Of a stretch of DNA of 64,000 bases, positions 42,833-50,601 are shown piece after piece (position 1 is the first letter of the stretch; each line of letters opens with the position of its first letter). Under the pieces are notes generated by a model. The model made no database searches. It saw only the letters and a program-made list of their open reading frames with translations, and had not been told where the DNA came from. Source of the DNA: JACPYM01 sp963699175 (lineage in GTDB: Bacteria > Acidobacteriota > Blastocatellia > RBC074); contig OY969418.1 in assembly GCA_963699175.1 (NCBI GenBank), forward strand, positions 1,116,001 to 1,180,000. The letters are read 5' to 3'. A program made the translations under genes and the position numbers.

Positions 42833-44173
42833 TCATCTCCTGCGGTGGCGTATAAACCACCAGGTTAAAAGCACGGCCAACGGCCAGAGCAAATAAAAGA
42901 TCAGCCGCGCGCCACTTGGCGTAGCCGCCAGCGGATAACCGGGGAAGACCGGCTCATTCGAGAACTGCACGCGTTGCACCCCAGCCAGTTGCAAAAGCTC
43001 TGCCACCACGACCGGCTCAATCGTCGAGCGATTCATCAGCTTGCGCCCGTTGTACTCGTACCAGATTTCGCCGTAATGCTCCCCTGAGCCTTCAAATAAA
43101 CCCGTGCGGCTTTGCGCCACATAATCAACCGTCAACTGCGGCAAGACACGGCGCAGCCTGTTCAGAATGCTGCGCTCGAAATCCATCAGGCGCGGGTCTT
43201 CGGCAGCCAGATTGACCGAGATATGCAAAGGCGCAGTGATTTGCCGCAAGCCAGCCTCTTCACTGAGTGAAAATGAATTGCGCCGATTCTCACTCACATC
43301 CCAACTCGCGCGTAGGGCGGTTACCAGATTGACCGTTACGACAGCTATCCCCAACAACGCGGCTGTCTCAACGAGCCGTTTGCGCCAGCTCTTCCCGCTC
43401 TGTAACCACACGGCAGTCAACGCGAATCCTGCGGCAGCCAGTGCGAGCAGCACCAGCGCGGTGCTCAGCCGCAATAGGCCTTGTTCAAAAAAGCGTAGCG
43501 CCGCGGTCGGCGTATAAGCTGCCAAAGTTGCCAGCCAACCGCCACGCCCCAGCGCGATAAAATCAAGCGCCCAGGTGCCCAGCGTAAAGCTGAGCGTGAC
43601 AATCGCAGCGCTGGCCGCGCTCTCCGCCAACGCCGCCGCCGCCAACGCCAGACCGCCGCTGAGCAACATCCGCAGCCAATGACCGAGCAGCAGATTCAAC
43701 AGCTCCGGCCAGTACACATGACCGCTATACGATTTCCAGAGCACGACGGCAATCAATCCCGGCAGCCACGCCACTAACCATCCCACCAGCAGCGCCAGCA
43801 CTTTTGCGGCAATCATCACTCCCGGGCTGGCCGGAAATTGCAGCGCCAGTTTCCACGCGCCACTTTCCCTCTCCGCCGCCAACAAGCGAATCGCTACGAA
43901 TGGAAAGAGCAGCGTCACCGCCAGATCATAAGCGCCAAACGTCGGCACGAGTATGCCATCGAGCGGCGTCAAACCTTGTGGCAACGCCGCCGGCGCGCCG
44001 TTTATCCCGCTCGCTTCGGCGTAAAGATTGATCGCACTGATAAAGCTTTGCCCGAGCAGTGGCCCGATGATCAACAGCAAAAGCCAGTAAGCGCGCGAAG
44101 CCTGTAATTCGTGCCATTCCTTGGCAAAGAGCAGCCACAACAACTTAAGTGAGCGCAAGGAAGACCTCCTCAA
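42833..44173 (-). CDS. ABC-2-type permease fused to a GldG-like extracytoplasmic region
   Basis: 446 aa. The N-terminal half has six hydrophobic helices of an ABC-2 permease (WLLLLIIGPLLGQSFISAIN, LLFPFVAIRLLAAERESGAWKLAL, VLALLVGWLVAWLPGLIAVVL and others), the EResGawk motif being typical. From about residue 260 a helix (RKRLVETAALLGIAVVTVNL) is followed by a soluble domain (NSFSLSEEAGLRQITAPLHISVNLAAEDPR, DYVAQSRTGLFEGSGEHY) and a last helix (LIFYLLWPLAVLLTWWFI). ALS/LSEE followed by a thioredoxin-like domain resembles GldG/DUF7088 of gliding-type exporters, fused here to the GldF-like permease. Overlaps the ATPase gene by 29 nt. Confidence 0.85.
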   Translation of the reverse strand: MRRSSLRSLKLLWLLFAKEWHELQASRAYWLLLLIIGPLLGQSFISAINLYAEASGINGAPAALPQGLTPLDGILVPTFGAYDLAVTLLFPFVAIRLLAAERESGAWKLALQFPASPGVMIAAKVLALLVGWLVAWLPGLIAVVLWKSYSGHVYWPELLNLLLGHWLRMLLSGGLALAAAALAESAASAAIVTLSFTLGTWALDFIALGRGGWLATLAAYTPTAALRFFEQGLLRLSTALVLLALAAAGFALTAVWLQSGKSWRKRLVETAALLGIAVVTVNLVTALRASWDVSENRRNSFSLSEEAGLRQITAPLHISVNLAAEDPRLMDFERSILNRLRRVLPQLTVDYVAQSRTGLFEGSGEHYGEIWYEYNGRKLMNRSTIEPVVVAELLQLAGVQRVQFSNEPVFPGYPLAATPSGARLIFYLLWPLAVLLTWWFIRHRRR

Positions 44174-44849
44174 GCCCGGCTTCGCTCAATTGCGCCTGCG
44201 CGCGCAATTCATCAAGACTGCCTTCGCCCACTACGCGCCCGCCACTCAACAGCACCAAGCGGTCGCACACGCGCGCCGCATCGTTGAGTTGATGAATCGA
44301 GAGCATCAGCGTGCGCCTCGGCGCTGCGGTCTGCGCACGCAACAGCGCCATCACATCGCGCGTCTGTCGCAAATCCAGCCCATCGAATGGCTCATCCAGC
44401 AACAACAACGGCTGCGGCGTGAGCAAGCCCAACGCCAACAGCGTCCGCTTGCGCTCGCCTTTCGAGAGCGAGCCGATGCGCGCGTGTTGCAATTCTTCCA
44501 GCTTCAATGCGCTCAGCAATTCTGACGCTTTGATGGACGAAGCATAAAGCCGCTCAAAAAATCCCAACGTCCAACTGATCGTCTGTTGCGCCCAGGGCGT
44601 GATGCCGTCTGGCAGATAGAATAAAGCTGTTTTGCGTTGCGCGGGAGCAAGCCGCTGTTCATTCGTGCTGACCGTGCCGCCATCGCTCGATAGAATTCCA
44701 GCCAGACATTCAAAGAGCGTGGTTTTGCCCGCGCCATTCGGCCCGATCAAACCCAAGACTTCGCCTTGCCGCACACTGAAACTCACTTTCTGTAGCACCG
44801 TGCGCGGGCCAAATTGTTTGGAAAGGCCGTTGACTGTCAGCAGATTCAT
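44145..44849 (-). CDS. ABC transporter ATP-binding protein
   Basis: 234 aa from the ATG at 44849; the frame extends 7 codons further. Walker A is GLIGPNGAGKTTL, Q-loop region FYLPDGITPW, signature LSKGERKRTLL (variant of LSGGQ), Walker B LLLLDEPFDGLD, and the H-loop LMLSIHQLNDA. Its 3' end overlaps the permease start by 29 nt, so the two form one exporter operon with the LamG-like gene last. Direction and substrate unknown; the set resembles multi-subunit ABC-2 exporters. Confidence 0.93.
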   Translation of the reverse strand: MNLLTVNGLSKQFGPRTVLQKVSFSVRQGEVLGLIGPNGAGKTTLFECLAGILSSDGGTVSTNEQRLAPAQRKTALFYLPDGITPWAQQTISWTLGFFERLYASSIKASELLSALKLEELQHARIGSLSKGERKRTLLALGLLTPQPLLLLDEPFDGLDLRQTRDVMALLRAQTAAPRRTLMLSIHQLNDAARVCDRLVLLSGGRVVGEGSLDELRAQAQLSEAGLEEVFLALT

Positions 44850-44891
44850 CGTGAGCGGATTGTCGCACAATCTGTCCCTCAGGCAAGCTCG

Positions 44892-45114
44892 TTAGGAAGG
44901 TTGCAGCCGCGTAGCGGCGACCTGAGTTTAGCCCGGCGTTTTCAACGCCGGGTAAGCTCAGCAGCGCGTCCTGCGTCGCGTCAGCGACGCTTGATTCAAG
45001 CGTCGCTGACGCGACGCGGGACTTATGCGCACACCTACCGTGGGTTGCACCCACGGCTAAATTCAACTGCCGCGACGCGGCAAAAAACGACTGAGCCTTA
45101 CATTCTTATCACTA
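44892..45114. repeat. About 220-bp nested palindromic element (family also at 63578)
   Basis: It contains three hairpin layers: outer GCCGCGTAGCGGC/GCCGCGACGCGGC, middle GCCCGGCGTT/AACGCCGGG and CCGTGGG/CCCACGG, and a central pair CGTCGCGTCAGCGACG with its inverse. Read in reverse complement it aligns with 63578-63816, including the terminal TTATCACTA (45106-45114). No coding capacity. It lies between the ABC ATPase gene and the TonB-receptor gene. Confidence 0.8.
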
Positions 45115-45145
45115 ACCATGCCCTTGAGCCTTCGACAACTCTCAC

Positions 45146-48100
45146 TTAGAAGATTAACCGCACTTGCAGTTGGAACATTCGCGGCGGGTCAATGTTAGCG
45201 AATGCTGGAATCGCATTCGTCGTGGTACCCACGCCCCCGACAAACTGGCCGAACGTGGTGGCCGGTGTCGCGGCATCGCCGTAGGTGGTGACTCCACGTC
45301 CCAGGAAGTTCCCGTGATTGAAGAGATTGAAGCCCTCCAAGCGGAGCAGGATGCTCGCGCGTTCCGACAGCTTGAAGCGATTCTCGGCGAAGAGCGCCAC
45401 GTCGGAGGTCGGAGTGCCCTGGAACGCCGATTTTTTGACCACCGCCCCGTTGATGACTGGCCGGTCGTTGTTTGCGCCGTCACCATTGTTGTCAACGCCA
45501 GTGGTGGCGTTGAAGGGACGCGAGGACGCGAGTTGTGTCAGGGTGCCGACAGTAACGTTAAGCGGGAACCGGTAGCTGAACGTAATGACCGCGCGATGAC
45601 GCTGATTGACTACGCTCAGTCCGCGTTCGACCTCACCCAGGCGCGCGATGTTGCCCTGATCCGGTCCGATGCCATTGCCATCTGGTTCGGTAGTGTTGGT
45701 CGCCTTGGACAGCGTGTAGCTGAGCGCGGCATAGATTCGCGAGTTGCCGCGATAGCTGACCTGCGTCTGCAATCCGTCGTAATCGGCAACGCCGAGGTTC
45801 ATCAACACGCTGATCTGGCGCACGCCGCCATTGACCGGCAGGATTGGACGAGTGGCATTCGCCGCTGTCACGGCCTGGGCCGCAGTGCAGGGCGGTGCGA
45901 CACCTACGGGGCAGCGGAACTGCCCGGGGGCCGTGCGGTCAAAAGGAGCTGGGGCGTTCAAATCAACTGTGCGATCAATGTCACTCAAGTGCTGATGCAC
46001 GTAGTCGCCTCCGACGAACAAGCCTCTGATCACCTCGCGCTCGGCGCCAATGGACACGACCTGGCTGCGCGGATTCACCAATTGATCGGGATAGTTCGAC
46101 AGCTTGGAGAAGTCCAGCCCGTACTTTGTGAACTGAGTTTGATAGAAGGAGCGCAGGCCCGCTCTGATCGTGATGTCGCGCGCAGGCAACTGCGAAGCTG
46201 GCAGCGTCTTCGGATCAACGTTCAGCGGCAGACATGATCCCGTCAGGCAAGTCGGGAAGCCGGTTTGTCCGGGCGTTGCCGTGTAGGTCGTCAATCCGTC
46301 CAGCCCACTCACCAAATAGCTGGCGACCGCATTGGAGCGAATCTGCGTGTAATACATGCCATAGCCGCCGCGAATTGAGGTGCGCGCATTGCCCCACGGA
46401 TGCCAGCCAAAGCCGACGCGCGGCGCGAAGTTCTTCGTCGCATCGGTCAAGGTCTGCCGGTCGTAGCGCAGCCCGAGGTCAACCGTGAGGTCGCGGCGCA
46501 AGCGGATGCTGTCCTGCACGAAACCGGTATAGAGCCACTGCGGCAACTCGTAGCTGCTGATCCCGAAGTTGATCGGTTGCGTGTAATTCTGCACGTTCGC
46601 CAGGGTCAACTGATCAAAGGGCGCTGTCGTTGTGTTGAGGAATGTGAACGTGCCGAGGATCGCAGTGCCCGGCTCGCTGCCCGTGCCGCCTGAGGTGTGA
46701 TGGGTCAGGCTGCCGCCGAGGCGTAGATAGTGTTTGCCCAGCGTCCACGACAGCGTGTCCGAGAATTGTACTTGGTGACTAAAGATGTCGGAGGCGCGCG
46801 ACTGTCCAATGGTGAACGGCACGGCTCCAGCGCGAGTGTAGGTGGTTGAGAGGGACTTCGCCTCCCAGAGCGTGACCGGATCGCCGTGCAGGTAGGCAAA
46901 CCGCGCCTCGTTGAGAATGTCCGCATTGATAACCGATGTGTGATTGAGCTGCGCCGTCCATGCGCGCCGCGAGTATTTGCGCGCGACGCTTGGCGCGCTC
47001 GTACCGCCTACGGCGTCCTGTGGGTTGTCATCGTAAAACCGATCTACGTTGAAGCGCGCCGTCAACGTCTGGCCAGGCGTGAGTTTGTGGTCCAACCGTC
47101 CGTTGAAAAGAAACTGACGATAGTGCCCCGTGTAGTCGAGGTGTCCATCCGAGGGCAGGAGGAAGGCAGGTAGCGTACTCGAAAGGAAAGTCGTGCGATC
47201 CTGCTGTGTGACATCAGTCGTGGCGAAAAAGAAAGTCTTGTCCTTGATGACGGGGCCGCCAATCGTAATGGAGCCTTGCTTCAGTGCATCCGGGATGTCC
47301 ACCGGGTTGATCGCCGTGAGCGTGGTGGGCGTGACGCAAGTGGGCACGGACGGTGGGCAGAAGCCTTTGGTCGAAAATGTCTTCGCCTGCCAGTCACCTG
47401 GGCGGATCAGGAACAGCGCTTCGCCGTGGAAACTGTTGGTGCCGGACTTGGTGACGATGTTCAACGCGGGGCCGGAGGTCCAGCCAAACTCGGATGAAAA
47501 CGCGTTCGAGAGTACGTTTATTTCCTGGATGGCGCTGAGCGGCACGGTGGCAATCGCCGTCTGGCGGCCCCAGCCCTCATCGTTGTTCGCGCCATCGAGC
47601 GTGAACGTGGTGGCACGGCGTGAACCCACGCCCGTAATAAAGTAAGTCGCATTGACGAAAAGATCGCCTGTGCCCTTCCCTTGCCGGAAAGCCGAGTTCA
47701 GCAGCGGCAATGTCGTTGACTTGCGGCCCAGGATAGGTGTCTCGTCAATGATCGAGCTGTCGAGCCGACGGCCGATCTGCGCGTCAGCGCGCACGCCTTC
47801 GGCGGTGCCGAAGATGGCGACTTCCGCCGTAGTGGAGCCGACGACGAGCTTCACATTCAGGGTCGCGGTCTCACCCGAGCGCAACGTGATTTCCTTGAGC
47901 TCCTGGGTGCTAAATCCTTGCTTGGACACGCTGACCGAGTAGCTTCCCGTCAGCGACAGCGCCGGAATAGTAGCGTTGCCATCGCTGCCTGACATGATCT
48001 CGCGCGCGGCGCCGGTCGCGTTGTTCACGACCGAAACTTTGGCGTCCTTCACGACGGCGCCGTTTTGATCAACCACGACGACGATCAACGACGCCGTATT

Positions 48101-48235
48101 GGGAGACTGCGCTCCGACACCGGGTAGCCCAACAAATAACCAACAGAGGAGTAAGCTCACGCACAAGATCATTTGTGGGCGTGCGCTACGCAGACACGAG
48201 GTAATGAGCGGGGAAAGAGTTCTAATTGAGAGCAT
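45146..48235 (-). CDS. TonB-dependent outer-membrane receptor, Oar-like, with carboxypeptidase-regulatory-like N-terminal domain
   Basis: 1029 aa. Signal peptide to about residue 42 (MILCVSLLLCWLFVGLPGVGAQ). Residues about 48-130 are a CarboxypepD_reg-like Ig fold (SLIVVVVDQNGAVVKDAKVSV, PALSLTGSYSVSVSKQGF). The plug follows (DETPILGRKSTTLPLLNSAF, FTLDGANNDEGWGRQTA, EFGWTSGPALNIVTKSGTNSF) and the beta-barrel fills the remainder, ending ...QLQVRLIF with the C-terminal Phe used for outer-membrane assembly. Oar-like receptors are abundant in Acidobacteria and import or export unknown, often glycan-derived, ligands. No TonB or SusD partner is adjacent. A/T-rich promoter sequence lies upstream near 48240-48300. 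Confidence 0.93.
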   Translation of the reverse strand: MLSIRTLSPLITSCLRSARPQMILCVSLLLCWLFVGLPGVGAQSPNTASLIVVVVDQNGAVVKDAKVSVVNNATGAAREIMSGSDGNATIPALSLTGSYSVSVSKQGFSTQELKEITLRSGETATLNVKLVVGSTTAEVAIFGTAEGVRADAQIGRRLDSSIIDETPILGRKSTTLPLLNSAFRQGKGTGDLFVNATYFITGVGSRRATTFTLDGANNDEGWGRQTAIATVPLSAIQEINVLSNAFSSEFGWTSGPALNIVTKSGTNSFHGEALFLIRPGDWQAKTFSTKGFCPPSVPTCVTPTTLTAINPVDIPDALKQGSITIGGPVIKDKTFFFATTDVTQQDRTTFLSSTLPAFLLPSDGHLDYTGHYRQFLFNGRLDHKLTPGQTLTARFNVDRFYDDNPQDAVGGTSAPSVARKYSRRAWTAQLNHTSVINADILNEARFAYLHGDPVTLWEAKSLSTTYTRAGAVPFTIGQSRASDIFSHQVQFSDTLSWTLGKHYLRLGGSLTHHTSGGTGSEPGTAILGTFTFLNTTTAPFDQLTLANVQNYTQPINFGISSYELPQWLYTGFVQDSIRLRRDLTVDLGLRYDRQTLTDATKNFAPRVGFGWHPWGNARTSIRGGYGMYYTQIRSNAVASYLVSGLDGLTTYTATPGQTGFPTCLTGSCLPLNVDPKTLPASQLPARDITIRAGLRSFYQTQFTKYGLDFSKLSNYPDQLVNPRSQVVSIGAEREVIRGLFVGGDYVHQHLSDIDRTVDLNAPAPFDRTAPGQFRCPVGVAPPCTAAQAVTAANATRPILPVNGGVRQISVLMNLGVADYDGLQTQVSYRGNSRIYAALSYTLSKATNTTEPDGNGIGPDQGNIARLGEVERGLSVVNQRHRAVITFSYRFPLNVTVGTLTQLASSRPFNATTGVDNNGDGANNDRPVINGAVVKKSAFQGTPTSDVALFAENRFKLSERASILLRLEGFNLFNHGNFLGRGVTTYGDAATPATTFGQFVGGVGTTTNAIPAFANIDPPRMFQLQVRLIF

Positions 48236-48498
48236 AAAACCTGACTTTCTTTAGTTTTTTTGGGAATGGGATCGCAGCGACCACTGGACAACCATTGGTG
48301 AACCTCAGAAGAGCCGCCGACAATATAAGTGTAGAGACAGGCTCAACCTACTACCAGCCCTCGTAGACAAGCGTAAGCGCAGCGGCCTCACCTGAAATTG
48401 CGCTATTTAACCCGTTGCCACGCTACTTTTGGCAACTGCGCTCAGCAAATCGGTTGATCAGGTTGGCCAAGCGCAATTCGCCTTCGGTCATCGAGTAA

Positions 48499-48514
48499 GT
48501 AAGTGCTCACTTAC
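48499..48514. promoter_or_regulatory. TetR-type operator 1
   Basis: GTAAGTG-CT-CACTTAC is a perfect palindrome, 7-bp half-sites with 2 bp between, about 105 bp before the tetR gene. It shares the GTAAGT half-site with operator 2, so it is probably bound by the adjacent TetR protein. The rest of the 385-bp interval 48236-48620 shows no gene; it contains promoters for the divergent TonB-receptor and tetR genes. Confidence 0.75.
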
Positions 48515-48545
48515 AAATTTTGCTTGCACGACTCTGGTCGGTGTG

Positions 48546-48569
48546 GTAAGTAAGTAGACACTTACTTAC
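48546..48569. promoter_or_regulatory. TetR-type operator 2
   Basis: GTAAGTAAGT-AGAC-ACTTACTTAC has perfect 10-bp arms around 4 bp and lies about 50 bp before the tetR start, where it would block the promoter. Together with operator 1 it predicts autoregulation of tetR and control of the efflux operon read through from the same promoter. Confidence 0.85.
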
Positions 48570-48620
48570 ATAAAGCGAGCCTGTGAGCTTGAAACGGATG
48601 GACGACTTGAAAGAAGGACA

Positions 48621-49286
48621 ATGACACTGAAAAAAGAGGTACTTGAACGAGGGCCGGAACGCCCCCGCATGCCTGCGGAGGATCGCCGCCAACAGATTAT
48701 TGATGTCGCCGTGCAGCTCTTTTCGCAAAAGGGTTTTCGCGGCACGACGACCAAAGAGATTGCCCTGGCCGCCGGAGTGAACGAGGCAATCATTTTCCGT
48801 CACTTCGCCACCAAGCGCGAGTTGTACGCCGCGATTATGGATCGCAAGGCCTGCGCGGCCGAAGTGCAGGCAATTCAACAAACACTGGCTGAAGCCATAC
48901 ATACCCAAGACGATCACAAGGTCTTCTTTTCGCTGGGGTTTCACCTGCTCGAAGCTCACGAAAAAGACGATACGGCGATCCGCCTGTTGCTTTACAGCGC
49001 GCTCGAAGGGCATGAACTTGCCGAGATGATTTTTCGTAATCACATTTCGCGCACGCATACTCAACTGGCCGACTACGTTAAAAAGCGGATTGCCGACGGC
49101 GCATTTCGGCGCGTCAATCCGCCGCTAGCCGTGCGCGCTTTTCTGGGCATGCTTATCAACCATGTAATGCACCAGAAGTTTTTCGAGCGTTACGGCGACA
49201 ACTTGTTAAACATCAGCAACCGGCAAGCGGCTGAAAAGTATGCCGATTTGTTTTTGGCCGGGATCAAAAATCCTGATTACGCTTAA
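48621..49286 (+). CDS. TetR/AcrR-family transcriptional regulator of the efflux operon
   Basis: 221 aa. Residues about 20-70 are the N-terminal helix-turn-helix: RRQQIIDVAVQLFSQKGF, RGTTTKEIALAAGVNEAIIFRHFATKRELY. The C-terminal ligand domain has FHLLEAHEKDDTAIRLLLYSALEGHELAEMIF, common in RND-linked TetR regulators. AGAAGGACA precedes the ATG. It is the first gene of a five-gene co-directional cluster, and two palindromic operators lie upstream. Ligand unknown. Confidence 0.93.
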   Translation: MTLKKEVLERGPERPRMPAEDRRQQIIDVAVQLFSQKGFRGTTTKEIALAAGVNEAIIFRHFATKRELYAAIMDRKACAAEVQAIQQTLAEAIHTQDDHKVFFSLGFHLLEAHEKDDTAIRLLLYSALEGHELAEMIFRNHISRTHTQLADYVKKRIADGAFRRVNPPLAVRAFLGMLINHVMHQKFFERYGDNLLNISNRQAAEKYADLFLAGIKNPDYA

Positions 49287-49338
49287 ATTAAAGATGAACG
49301 AACAAAATTTGCTCAAGCAAAAACAAGAAGGAGAAGGA

Positions 49339-50574
49339 ATGCTGCCATCCCGTTTCACTCACATCGCACTCTGCGCCTTGCTGACATTCGGCGGCTTGTT
49401 CAGCGCCTGTAGCAGAAAATCCGAAAGCGGCACTGAGCCGACCGCCCAGGCGGCTGGCAAAGCGGAAGCCTCGCCCACGGCTGTGCCACCCGTCGAGGTC
49501 ACGACTGCGGCAGCGATCATGCGTGCGCTGCAACGCAATGTAGATGTCGTCGGCTCGCTGGCTGCTGACGAAGAGGTCGTCGTTTCAGCACAGGCGGCGG
49601 GCGAACTCGCGCAACTCAACGTTGATTTCGGCAGCTACGTGCAGGCGGGCCAGGTCATCGCCACAATTGACCAGCGCGATGCCAAGCTGAAGATCGAGCA
49701 GGCCGAAGCTACGCTCAAGCAAACACTGGCGCGGCTTGGCATGAAGGAGGGAGAGCGTTTCGATCCGCAGCACAACGCAGACGTGAAGGTCGCCAAGGCG
49801 CAACTCGATTGGACGAAGATGGATTTGGATCGCGCGGCCAAATTGGTCGAAAACGGCGACATCTCGCGCTCGATCTTCGATCAGGCGCAAACACAATTCA
49901 ATCTGGCGCAAGCACGCCATCAAGCCGCGATTGACGCAGTCAATCAACAACTCGCGGTAGTCGAGCAACAGCGTTCCGCCTTGAACTTGGCGAAGAAGTC
50001 GTTGGCCGATACGGTGGTGCGCGCGCCCATCAGCGGCGCAGTCAAAGAAAAATCCACGGCGCGTGGCGCGTATCTGCCTGTCAACGGTAAGATCGTCACG
50101 CTGGTCAAGATCAACCCACTGCGCTTGCGCGCAGACATCCCCGAATCGTCTGCCGCCGCCGTGCGCACGGGGCAGCAGATGACCTTAGAGGTGGACGCCT
50201 TCCCTGGCCGCACTTTTAGCGGGCGCGTCGTGCGCATCGGCCCATCGCTTGACGAAAAGACGCGCGCGTTGACTGTCGAAGCGCAGGTCGCCAATCCGAA
50301 CAATGCGCTGCGCCCCGGCATGTTCGCCAAATCTTCGCTGATTACGGCAGCCAATGCCCCGGCAGTGATGGTGCCGAGCAAAGCAATTGTCACAGTCGCG
50401 GGCTTGACCAAAGTCTTCGTGATCGAAAACGGCAAGGCAACTGAACACATCGTCAAGACTGGCGCGAGCGACAGCGACCTGATCGAAATCAGAGAGGGTG
50501 TCACGACAGGCCAGACAGTCGCCACCAGCAATCTGGACAAGCTGCAAACTGGCACGGTCGTCAACCACAAATAA
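49339..50574 (+). CDS. RND efflux periplasmic adaptor (membrane-fusion) lipoprotein
   Basis: 411 aa from the ATG at 49339, which has GAAGGAGAAGGA upstream; the frame opens earlier, overlapping tetR. A lipobox is visible (TFGGLFSACS, Cys about residue 21). Then come the lipoyl/barrel-sandwich halves (DEEVVVSAQAAGELAQLNVDFGSY, VQAGQVIATIDQRD and APISGAVKEKSTARGAYLPVN), an alpha-hairpin (DVKVAKAQLDWTKMDLDRAA...), the beta-barrel (LRLRADIPESSAAAVRTGQQ) and the membrane-proximal domain (VPSKAIVTVAGLTKVFVIENG). It links the inner-membrane RND pump to TolC. Confidence 0.93.
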   Translation: MLPSRFTHIALCALLTFGGLFSACSRKSESGTEPTAQAAGKAEASPTAVPPVEVTTAAAIMRALQRNVDVVGSLAADEEVVVSAQAAGELAQLNVDFGSYVQAGQVIATIDQRDAKLKIEQAEATLKQTLARLGMKEGERFDPQHNADVKVAKAQLDWTKMDLDRAAKLVENGDISRSIFDQAQTQFNLAQARHQAAIDAVNQQLAVVEQQRSALNLAKKSLADTVVRAPISGAVKEKSTARGAYLPVNGKIVTLVKINPLRLRADIPESSAAAVRTGQQMTLEVDAFPGRTFSGRVVRIGPSLDEKTRALTVEAQVANPNNALRPGMFAKSSLITAANAPAVMVPSKAIVTVAGLTKVFVIENGKATEHIVKTGASDSDLIEIREGVTTGQTVATSNLDKLQTGTVVNHK

Positions 50575-50601
50575 ACAAGCAGGAGAAGCGAGGGAGAAGT
50601 T

